In this document: piece by piece, positions 1 to 5,288 of the stretch
Numbering within the stretch: the stretch's first letter is position 1
How the letters are laid out: every line of letters starts with the position of its first letter
NCBI GenBank assembly: GCA_947594085.1
Contig: CANQEB010000070.1
Coordinates: 1-10,579, forward strand
Length of the DNA stretch: 10,579 bases
From: an uncultured Lachnospiraceae bacterium
GTDB taxonomy: Bacteria > Bacillota > Clostridia > Lachnospirales > Lachnospiraceae
Reading direction: 5' to 3'
Position numbers and translations under genes: made by a program
The notes under the pieces: model-generated
Told to the model about the DNA's origin: nothing
Database searches by the model: none
What the model saw: the letters and a program-made list of their open reading frames with translations, nothing else

Positions 1-468
1 TACATCGGCAAGGCTGGTGCGAAGATCATGAGCCTGCAAGATCCGACAAAGAAGATGAGCAAGTCGGACGAGAACCCGAACGCCAGCATCTACCTCATGG
101 ACGATCCGGACACGATCCGCAGGAAGTGCAAGCGCGCCGTGACAGATTCGGTCGGCGAGATTCGCTACTGCGAGGAGCAGCCGGGCGTGCGTAACCTGAT
201 CGACATCTACTGCGCATGCCTGAACAAGACGCCGGACGAGGTCGTGAAAGAGTTCGCGGGCAGTGGCTATGGTCAGTTCAAAGAGGCGGTCGGCGAGGCG
301 GTCGTCTCAGTGCTTGAGCCGCTTCAGAAGCGCGTCGCGGAGCTTGAGCAGGACAAGGCCTACATCGACAGTGCGATTAAGAACAACGCCGAAAAGGCAA
401 GCTACTATGCCCAGAAGACGCTGCGCAAGGTGCAGAAGAAGGTTGGCTTCCCGGAGAAGGTTCGGTAA
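1..468 (+). CDS. trpS: Tryptophanyl-tRNA synthetase, C-terminal part (5' truncated by window)
   Basis: Class I aminoacyl-tRNA synthetase that charges tRNA-Trp with tryptophan in the cytoplasm. The reading frame is open from base 1, so the gene starts upstream; 155 codons and the stop are visible. The fragment opens with YIGKAGAKIMSLQDPTKKM. The class I KMSKS signature follows (visible residues 18-22, KMSKS then DENP), which is the ATP-binding loop that stabilises the adenylate transition state. Downstream, the stretches KCKRAVTDS and EEQPGVRNLIDIY are typical of the TrpRS anticodon-binding helical domain. The end is a Lys/Glu-rich helix, usual for TrpRS C-termini. The HIGH motif and Rossmann core lie outside the window. 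A small gene begins about 25 bases after the stop with no terminator between, so read-through transcription is likely. Family assignment is secure. Confidence 0.95.
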   Translation, partial: YIGKAGAKIMSLQDPTKKMSKSDENPNASIYLMDDPDTIRRKCKRAVTDSVGEIRYCEEQPGVRNLIDIYCACLNKTPDEVVKEFAGSGYGQFKEAVGEAVVSVLEPLQKRVAELEQDKAYIDSAIKNNAEKASYYAQKTLRKVQKKVGFPEKVR

Positions 469-493
469 GAAACCTGCGGAGATGGTAAAAATC

Positions 494-826
494 ATGAACA
501 GTACACGTCGGATGGAGAATATTGACTTTTCTGCGATTACCGCATGTGGAGAGTGCTGCGATACCTGTGATAAATTGAAGGCAGGCGAGTGTCCGGGCTG
601 CATACAGGCGGATGGCATTGTTCCGGAATGGGCGGATTCGGGGAGATGCAGGATTCATGCCTGCGTAAGGGAGCATAGAGCGAAGTTCTGTGGTCTGTGT
701 GATACGTTCCCATGTGACAGGATACCGGAGCTGATTTCATGGAATCCAAACATAATTGAGCATTTAACGCAGCTCAGGGATCAATATAACGAAATAAGTG
801 AAAAGACTGATTTAAAAGAAATTTGA
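494..826 (+). CDS. Small cysteine-rich DUF3795-type protein
   Basis: A 110-residue soluble protein with 11 cysteines (C18, C21, C22, C25, C33, C36, C52, C57, C66, C69, C74), arranged as CGECCDTC, CPGC, then CGLCDTFPC. This spacing resembles the DUF3795 family of small putative zinc-binding proteins, whose function is unknown; the assignment is by pattern only. No signal peptide or membrane segment is visible. The C-terminal third is a charged helix. The frame is open back to 263 inside trpS, but that part is an out-of-frame overlap with a basic, low-complexity translation and is not real. Possible starts are ATG 482, 494 and 512. GGAG at 478-481 touches ATG 482 and lies 12 bases before ATG 494, so 494 is preferred but not certain. 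It is probably co-transcribed with trpS and ends in a terminator-like hairpin. Its base composition is less GC-rich than trpS, which hints at a different history. Confidence 0.75.
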   Translation: MNSTRRMENIDFSAITACGECCDTCDKLKAGECPGCIQADGIVPEWADSGRCRIHACVREHRAKFCGLCDTFPCDRIPELISWNPNIIEHLTQLRDQYNEISEKTDLKEI

Positions 827-841
827 TTTTAAAATGTAAAG

Positions 842-873
842 TATGTCCTCTGCTGGGGGACATATTTTATTTT
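842..873 (+). terminator. Rho-independent terminator after the DUF3795 gene
   Basis: The arms TATGTCC (842-848) and GGACATA (858-864) are perfectly complementary. The stem can be extended inward by a T-G and a C-G pair, leaving a 5-base loop. A T-rich run (TTTTATTTT, 865-873) follows at once. It sits 16 bases after the stop of the DUF3795 gene, so it probably ends the trpS transcript and insulates the toxin-antitoxin operon downstream. Confidence 0.7.
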
Positions 874-944
874 ATGGAAAGAATAAGGAGTGGTGATATC
901 TGTGACATGTCCGTGATAAACTTGCATGAAATAATATAATTTAT

Positions 945-978
945 TATTCTTGACAAAATAAGAATATAATATTAATAT
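945..978 (+). promoter_or_regulatory. hipBA promoter with overlapping operator-like inverted repeat
   Basis: A consensus -35 box TTGACA (950-955) is followed by TAATAT at 973-978 (17-base spacer); TATAAT at 976-981 is an alternative at 20 bases. An inverted repeat, TATTCTT (945-951), eight bases, then AAGAATA (960-966), covers the -35 box. The E. coli HipB operator is known as TATCC-N8-GGATA, so a TAT-start, N8-spaced dyad in this position fits autoregulation by the HipB protein encoded just downstream. A second 10-base palindrome, ATATTAATAT (969-978), overlaps the -10 region. Box positions are read directly; binding by HipB is inferred. Confidence 0.65.
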
Positions 979-1010
979 AATAATGCAAATATGATAAAAA
1001 AGGTGATTGC

Positions 1011-1346
1011 ATGAAGCTGAATGGGAACGAAAGGGAACAGGATGTCCTGAGGGAGCTTGGTGTCAGGATCAGACAGTATCGCATCGCACTGAACATTACG
1101 CAGGCGGAACTGGCGGACAGATGCGGCATTTCTTCCAGCACGGAGGTACGTATCGAGAGCGGCGTAGACTCCAAAATCTCGAATTATATAAAAATTCTGA
1201 AGTCGCTGGGGCTTGCTCAAAACCTGAATCTGTTGATTCCTGAACCGCAGCCGGATTTCAAGGCGCTGTATGAGCGAAAGCCAGCAAGACAGAGAGCGAG
1301 ATCAGGTAAAGCCGGATCCGCTTGGATCTGGGGAGAAGACGAGTGA
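1011..1346 (+). CDS. hipB: HipB-like XRE-family antitoxin and transcriptional repressor
   Basis: A 111-residue antitoxin of a HipBA type II module. In such systems the dimer binds operator DNA through a Cro/C1-type helix-turn-helix, represses its own operon and holds the HipA kinase inactive. The HTH spans about residues 14-70: LGVRIRQYRIALNITQAELA (16-35) is the first two helices, and the region around S41-V52 holds the recognition helix. After it comes a basic linker (RKPARQRARSGK, 89-100) and a tail ending AWIWGEDE, with W105 and W107. E. coli HipB is shorter (88 residues) and ends in a Trp that inserts into HipA; the Trp-rich tail here may do the same (inference). The start ATG 1011 is supported by AAGGTGAT (1000-1007). 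The stop lies 15 bases before hipA, the antitoxin-first order usual for this family. DNA-binding antitoxin function is well supported by the partner gene. Confidence 0.88.
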   Translation: MKLNGNEREQDVLRELGVRIRQYRIALNITQAELADRCGISSSTEVRIESGVDSKISNYIKILKSLGLAQNLNLLIPEPQPDFKALYERKPARQRARSGKAGSAWIWGEDE

Positions 1347-1361
1347 AGAGAGGAGTAGACG

Positions 1362-2654
1362 ATGGCTGCAGAGACAGTAAAAGTGAAACTGTGGGGATCC
1401 ACGATAGGCTATCTGCACAGGCAGGAGGACGGGTTGATCGGGTTTCAGTACGACAGGAATTTTCTGAGAAGCGGTATAGAAGTCGCCCCGCTCACAATGC
1501 CGCTGTCCGACCTGACCTACTCTTTTCCTACGCTTTCGGAAGCGACCTATAGTGGATTGCCGGGAGCGTTTGCGGATTCCCTGCCTGATAAATTCGGTAA
1601 TATCGTGATAAGAAGTTATCTGTTAAACCAGGGCAGGACGGAGAACGACCTGACTGCGCTCGAAAAGCTGTGCTATATGGGACAAAGGGGCATGGGAGCC
1701 CTGGAATACGAGCCCTCAACTGATCTTGTCGATGTCGGGAAAGAGATTGATATCGACGCTCTGACAAAGCTTGCCGCCGATATTTTATCAGAGAGAGAAA
1801 GTCTGCATATCGCGCATGATCAAAATATGATCGCGCAGTTGATGCAGGGAAGCTCTTCTGTCGGCGGCGCAAGAGCCAAGACGCTTATTGCGTGGAATCC
1901 GGATACAGATGAGATTCGTTCCGGACAGATCGATGCAGGAGAAGGATTTGAGTACTGGCTGTTGAAATTTGACGATATCTCAAATAACAGGGACAAGGAT
2001 CAGGAGCCGGACAACAAAGAATATACAAAAATCGAATATGCGTATTATCTCATGGCGGAAGAAGCAGGGATTCAAATGAGCGAATGTCGACTATATAAAG
2101 AGAACGGCAGGGCTCATTTTATGACAAAGCGATTTGACCGTACAGGAAACAAGGGAGAAAAACTCCACATGCAAAGCCTTTGCGCGATGGCGCATATGGA
2201 TTTCAATTCTCCCAGAATCTATTCTTATGAAGACGCGTTTCAGGTGATGAGACGGCTTGGACTTCCCCACGGTGATTTTCTGCAGCTGTATAGAAGAATG
2301 CTGTTTAATGAGTATGCGAAAAATTATGACGACCATACAAAGAACATTGCCTTTCTGATGGATAAAAAAGGCCGTTGGCGTTTGTCGCCGGCGTATGACC
2401 TGACGTTTTCATACAATGCGAACAGTATCTGGGTGAACGCGCATCAAATGCTGATAAATGGAAAAGCAGATAAAATAACCGAAGGGGATTTCAGAGCGGC
2501 TGCCGAAAAGACCGGAATAAAAAAGGCAGAAGCGGAGAAGTGCATGGATCAGGTCAGGGATGCTGTTTTGAAATGGCAAAACTTTGCGGAAACAGCGGAG
2601 CTTTCTTTCCAAAATACAAAAAGAATTGAGAGCTTTCTCAAAGCGAAACAATGA
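1362..2654 (+). CDS. hipA: HipA-type serine/threonine kinase toxin
   Basis: A 430-residue full-length HipA, close to the 440 of E. coli HipA. The family phosphorylates an aminoacyl-tRNA synthetase, stalls charging, raises (p)ppGpp and causes growth arrest or persistence. Residues 1-110 form the N-subdomain, including LPGAFADSLPDKFG (66-79). The glycine-rich loop with candidate autophosphorylation serines is GSSSVGGARAKT (163-174), matching the E. coli Ser150 loop. The ATP lysine is K202 (WLLKFD). The catalytic motif is NYDDHTKN (321-328) with D323, and the metal-binding Asp is D346 (PAYDLT). The D323-D346 spacing of 23 equals D309-D332 in E. coli HipA. All key residues are present, so it should be active. 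GAGGAG (1350-1355) sits six bases before the ATG. It is cotranscribed with hipB and ends 31 bases before the convergent pseudouridine synthase gene, with no clear terminator in between. Confidence 0.93.
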   Translation: MAAETVKVKLWGSTIGYLHRQEDGLIGFQYDRNFLRSGIEVAPLTMPLSDLTYSFPTLSEATYSGLPGAFADSLPDKFGNIVIRSYLLNQGRTENDLTALEKLCYMGQRGMGALEYEPSTDLVDVGKEIDIDALTKLAADILSERESLHIAHDQNMIAQLMQGSSSVGGARAKTLIAWNPDTDEIRSGQIDAGEGFEYWLLKFDDISNNRDKDQEPDNKEYTKIEYAYYLMAEEAGIQMSECRLYKENGRAHFMTKRFDRTGNKGEKLHMQSLCAMAHMDFNSPRIYSYEDAFQVMRRLGLPHGDFLQLYRRMLFNEYAKNYDDHTKNIAFLMDKKGRWRLSPAYDLTFSYNANSIWVNAHQMLINGKADKITEGDFRAAAEKTGIKKAEAEKCMDQVRDAVLKWQNFAETAELSFQNTKRIESFLKAKQ

Positions 2655-2685
2655 TGCCCGTTTTCCATTGCCGTATGGCGGGTTC

Positions 2686-3729
2686 TTATGTGGAGCTGCC
2701 CGGGCAGACGACACGCCGCATATCCTCCGGCATTTCGCAGGTGAAGAAGAGCGGCTTGCCCGTGATCGGGTGCGGGAATTCAAGCTTGTGTGAGTGCAGC
2801 GCCTGACGTCCGATTGGCGGTACGAACTTTTCGGATGGTAATTGTGCCGCATATATGCTGTCTGTCTGTGCGATATTTGCCGGCATGTTGCAGTCTGTAT
2901 GCAGATAACTTGTCTGTGAGATGGAGGTCTGCGCGCGTGCCGGATTGTAGAGAAAATCCCCGATGAGCGGATGCCCGATGTGGCTCATGTGCACGCGAAT
3001 CTGGTGCGTGCGGCCCGTCTCAAGCGTGACGACGGCGAGAGAGAGGTATCGGTTCTGCGAATGGGGAGGAGACTGACAATCCCAGACGGCCAGCCTGCGA
3101 AAATGCGTCACGGCGCGCTGGCCACGCTCATGATCCACGCAGCGCATCAGGACGGAACCGTCGAGACGCGCAATCGGCGCGTCGATCGTGCCGGATTCCG
3201 GCAAAATTCCCTCGACGATGGCGAGATATTCCCGGTGAATCTGCCGCTCGGCGGACATGCGGGAGAGGATCGCGCTGCTCAGGTAATGCTTTGCAATGAT
3301 GAGAAGGCCGCTGGTGTCGCGGTCGAGGCGATTGATACAGCGGTAGACAAAGGGAATCCCCTGTGAGGCAAAATAATACATAACGCCGTTTGCAAGCGTA
3401 TTCTCATAATTGTTGATGGAAGGGTGGATCGGCATGTCGCTCGGCTTGTTGACGACGAGCAGATCCTCATCCTCATAGACGATGTCCAGCGGCATCTGCA
3501 CAGGCACAAGATCAGCGGAGGACTGATCCTCGACGATTCGTATCGTCAGGACATCCCCCGCTTTCAATTTCTGATTTGTGTATGCCCATGCCTCGTTCAG
3601 CAAAATCCCTCGTTCTGTTTGTTTCAGATGTGTCATTACATGGCGAGAGCATCCATGGGCCCTCAGAAATTGCTCGATGGATTTGTTTTCTTGAACGGAA
3701 TCTATGGCCCAACTGATAGTGCGTCTCAT
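2686..3729 (-). CDS. RluA-family RNA pseudouridine synthase
   Basis: Isomerises uridine to pseudouridine in rRNA or tRNA; the exact target cannot be read from sequence. From ATG 3729 it has 347 residues. The first 70 resemble an S4-like RNA-binding domain (SIEQFLRAHG, then a LLNEAWAYTNQKLKAGD stretch). The catalytic core holds LDIVYEDEDLLVVNKPSDMP, then the signature INRLDRDTSGL with catalytic D136, and ETGRTHQIRVH (237-247). Most RluA enzymes have HRLD; here it is NRLD, a common variant. Between GDFLYN and RQALHS there are 45 residues (263-307), about 35 more than usual, rich in Ser, Thr, Gln and Ala. The frame could also start at TTG 3741; ATG 3729 is chosen because GGGA lies five bases before it. 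A consensus promoter lies about 120 bases upstream on the same strand. It converges on hipA. Confidence 0.9.
   Translation of the reverse strand: MRRTISWAIDSVQENKSIEQFLRAHGCSRHVMTHLKQTERGILLNEAWAYTNQKLKAGDVLTIRIVEDQSSADLVPVQMPLDIVYEDEDLLVVNKPSDMPIHPSINNYENTLANGVMYYFASQGIPFVYRCINRLDRDTSGLLIIAKHYLSSAILSRMSAERQIHREYLAIVEGILPESGTIDAPIARLDGSVLMRCVDHERGQRAVTHFRRLAVWDCQSPPHSQNRYLSLAVVTLETGRTHQIRVHMSHIGHPLIGDFLYNPARAQTSISQTSYLHTDCNMPANIAQTDSIYAAQLPSEKFVPPIGRQALHSHKLEFPHPITGKPLFFTCEMPEDMRRVVCPGSST
2696..2707. repeat. 12-base perfect palindrome at the 3' end of the pseudouridine synthase gene
   Basis: CTGCCCGGGCAG is a perfect palindrome covering four of the last codons of the pseudouridine synthase gene (encoding CPGS). 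On the minus strand it is not followed by a T run, and it has no loop, so it is not a standard terminator. It may be chance in a GC-rich stretch. Listed because the convergent hipA / pseudouridine synthase junction otherwise shows no termination signal. Confidence 0.4.
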
Positions 3730-3780
3730 AATTTCCCACAAAATTTTAGCCTGAGGCTCGATTGATTGAGTATATTATCT

Positions 3781-3849
3781 TATTCAGTATCGTGTTGCTT
3801 TACAGTAAACATAAAATTGAAGTTTATATTTACTAAACAATGCTGAATA
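3781..3849. repeat. Long imperfect dyad in the integrase-pseudouridine synthase gap
   Basis: The outer arms TATTCAG (3781-3787) and CTGAATA (3843-3849) are perfect complements. Inside lie matching TTG / CAA bases and a strong inner inverted repeat centred at 3819. The whole 69-base block is AT-rich and symmetric about the same centre. It could be an operator or leader structure for the promoter at 3852-3879, whose start point would fall near the right arm (about 3845), or part of a recombination site. The symmetry is seen directly; the role is not known. Confidence 0.55.
3804..3834. repeat. 12-7-12 inverted repeat, candidate recombinase core (att-like) site
   Basis: The left arm AGTAAACATAAA (3804-3815) and right arm TTTATATTTACT (3823-3834) pair at 11 of 12 positions, around a seven-base spacer (3816-3822). 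Two inverted 11-13 base binding arms around a 6-8 base crossover region is the known architecture of tyrosine-recombinase core sites (lox, dif, lambda core). It lies about 80 bases beyond the 3' end of a complete tyrosine recombinase gene, where Tn916-type elements have their end. No second copy was found in the window. It could instead be a transcription-factor operator or an RNA hairpin. Confidence 0.4.
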
Positions 3850-3851
3850 TG

Positions 3852-3879
3852 ATTATACTTATCTTGCCGGACATGTCAA
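3852..3879 (-). promoter_or_regulatory. Consensus sigma-A promoter facing the pseudouridine synthase gene
   Basis: Read on the minus strand, TTGACA (3879-3874) and TATAAT (3857-3852) are both exact consensus hexamers, 16 bases apart. Transcription would start near 3845 and reach the pseudouridine synthase start at 3729 after a leader of about 115 bases that contains the dyad at 3781-3849. The promoter lies between the integrase stop and the dyad, so the integrase transcript may also run into it. A strong match by eye. Confidence 0.65.
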
Positions 3880-3890
3880 TAGGACTCAAA

Positions 3891-3907
3891 AAAATGTAGA
3901 AAATGTA
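3891..3907. repeat. Two tandem AAAATGTA repeats next to the integrase stop
   Basis: AAAATGTA occurs at 3891-3898 and again at 3900-3907, a nine-base period. Short direct repeats near an element end are the usual form of arm-type sites bound by the N-terminal domain of Tn916/lambda-type integrases. Two copies in AT-rich DNA could also be chance. Confidence 0.3.
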
Positions 3908-3913
3908 ATGAAC

Positions 3914-5041
3914 TCACACAAAATACTCTGGGGTCAGCCGTTCCATTTGCGCCTTTTTTTGCTGTAGAGTTGGATGTACGTAGATGGACATAGTGGTGGA
4001 GACATTTGAATGTCCTAGGATTTCGGACAGTGCTTTCGGATCAAACCCTGCTTCTACGCATCGGGTCGCGAATGTGTGCCGGAGTGTATGAAAGCTGTAT
4101 TGGTCGATATGATTTCGCTTCAGAAATTTTCGATAGCGAATATAATACTGATGTGGCTCTGTATAAGTTTTGGTTCCGGTGAGCAGATAGCATTCGTCTT
4201 CACAGCGATACAACAGAAGGAACTGAATCAGAAAGTTCGGTATTGGAATAGTGCGTATGGAGTTTTGGGTCTTGGGAATGCTCACGACCACCTTGGTTTT
4301 TTGGATTGAATCCGGATCAAGGTTTGCGATCCGTTCTACCGTTCGGCGTACACAGACGGTTGAGTTATCAAAATTGATATCTTCCCATCGCAGACCGCAG
4401 AGTTCTCCGATCCGCACCCCTGTAAACAATGTAAACAGAATTCCAAGTCCTGTCAGGTCATTCTGCGCGAGAACACACTGCTCCAGGCGAATGCGATGCT
4501 CCTCGGATATAATTCCCGTGTGCTTTGGGTTTTTCAGCGGGCATTTCAGAGTATCCGCGCTTGGCACAGGATATCCTTTGCTGCTTCCGTATCTGAGAAT
4601 AGATTTTAGAACACAGAGAATGTCGGAGGTTGTCTTTGCTGAAAGAGAGCCTTTGTTTGCGCCGCCGGAGGTCAGGAGTTCTTCTGGGAGAGTGTGCAAA
4701 GTTTTTGGCTCCATTTTAGCCAGGAGGAGTTCGCCAAACCGTGGAGCGAGATATTTTTCCACGATACGATAATACCGTGTATAGGTGGATTCACGAACCG
4801 ATATTTTGATGTCTGACAGCCACAGATTCGCAAGAATCTGAAACGTACATTGTTGTTTGGGTGGCAAAGGCTGGATATTGGAAAGCTTTGTCTGCTCTTT
4901 TAATTTTCGGGCTTTGGCCTCGGCGTAGCTATCCGCATAAATGTATCGATATTTTGCCCTTCCGTTTTCATAATGGTGAATAAACCTTGCCTCCCATCTG
5001 CCATCCTTTCTTTTGAAAATATTTTCTCCTTTTCGTGACAT
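3914..5041 (-). CDS. Tyrosine recombinase / integrase of the Tn916-ICE type
   Basis: A site-specific recombinase that would integrate or excise a mobile element through a 3'-phosphotyrosine intermediate. 375 residues from ATG 5041. The N-terminus (SRKGENIFKRKDGRWEARF) is the AP2-like arm-binding domain common in Tn916-type and Gram-positive ICE/phage integrases. A SAM-like core-binding domain spans about 65-160. The catalytic domain has all expected residues: R210 (TGVRIGELCGL), K257 (SIPKTQNS), H318 and R321 (FHTLRHTFA), H344 (LGHSN) and nucleophile Y354 (SIYVHP). Length is normal, with no frameshift. The frame also allows GTG 5050, but GAGGTGA (5053-5047) lies five bases before ATG 5041 and fixes that start. 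No excisionase, relaxase, capsid or other mobile gene is visible nearby, so it appears orphaned. It is divergent from polC. Confidence 0.93.
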   Translation of the reverse strand: MSRKGENIFKRKDGRWEARFIHHYENGRAKYRYIYADSYAEAKARKLKEQTKLSNIQPLPPKQQCTFQILANLWLSDIKISVRESTYTRYYRIVEKYLAPRFGELLLAKMEPKTLHTLPEELLTSGGANKGSLSAKTTSDILCVLKSILRYGSSKGYPVPSADTLKCPLKNPKHTGIISEEHRIRLEQCVLAQNDLTGLGILFTLFTGVRIGELCGLRWEDINFDNSTVCVRRTVERIANLDPDSIQKTKVVVSIPKTQNSIRTIPIPNFLIQFLLLYRCEDECYLLTGTKTYTEPHQYYIRYRKFLKRNHIDQYSFHTLRHTFATRCVEAGFDPKALSEILGHSNVSTTMSIYVHPTLQQKKAQMERLTPEYFV

Positions 5042-5086
5042 ATACTTCACCTCATCTTTTTCGTAAGTTTTGTTAATCCCTTTTCA

Positions 5087-5105
5087 GCTTTTGCTTGCGA
5101 AAAGC
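5087..5105 (-). promoter_or_regulatory. Small hairpin in the integrase leader
   Basis: GCTTTT (5087-5092) and AAAAGC (5100-5105) form a six-base stem with a seven-base loop, about 46 bases upstream of the integrase start. It is not followed by a T run on either strand, so it is not a clear terminator. The rest of the 5054-5196 interval is AT-rich; I could not place a convincing minus-strand promoter for the integrase there. Confidence 0.3.
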
Positions 5106-5196
5106 AGATTATTACTATTATTCTTGTACAAATTCGGAGAAATATAAATAAAAAAGTATCCATAATAACAGCATATTTTTCGTAGCTGCTTCCCAC

Positions 5197-5225
5197 TTGC
5201 TGCCGGCATGGAAAAGTAGTATACT
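5197..5225 (+). promoter_or_regulatory. polC promoter
   Basis: TTGCTG (5197-5202, four of six matches to TTGACA) and TATACT (5220-5225, five of six matches to TATAAT) are separated by 17 bases, giving a start point near 5232. This places an in-frame GTG at 5226 before the transcript start and supports ATG 5289 as the polC start. The spacer holds an 8-base palindrome, TGCCGGCA (5201-5208). Confidence 0.55.
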
Positions 5226-5288
5226 GTGACTGTACCTTGCAAAAATGGCAGGGAATCGTATGTTTTTGTGATTGTCAGGAGTTTACTT

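Noticed and set aside
263..481. N-terminal extension of the DUF3795 frame into trpS
   Set aside because: Its translation is an Arg/Ser-rich shadow of trpS; the cysteine-rich family similarity begins only after the ATG codons at 482-512.
904..911. GACATGTC palindrome upstream of hipB, also present at 3870-3877 in the pseudouridine synthase promoter
   Set aside because: Only eight bases are shared and the flanks differ; two copies of an 8-mer in 10 kb is weak evidence for a common regulator.
4251..4772. Open frame of 173 codons on the plus strand opposite the integrase
   Set aside because: Covers the conserved catalytic domain of the integrase in antisense; no domain or translation signal.
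5226..5288. 21-codon N-terminal extension of PolC from GTG 5226
   Set aside because: The likely transcript start is downstream of it, AGGAG stands before ATG 5289, and the PolC-like N-terminus begins at MLKPFFDVF.
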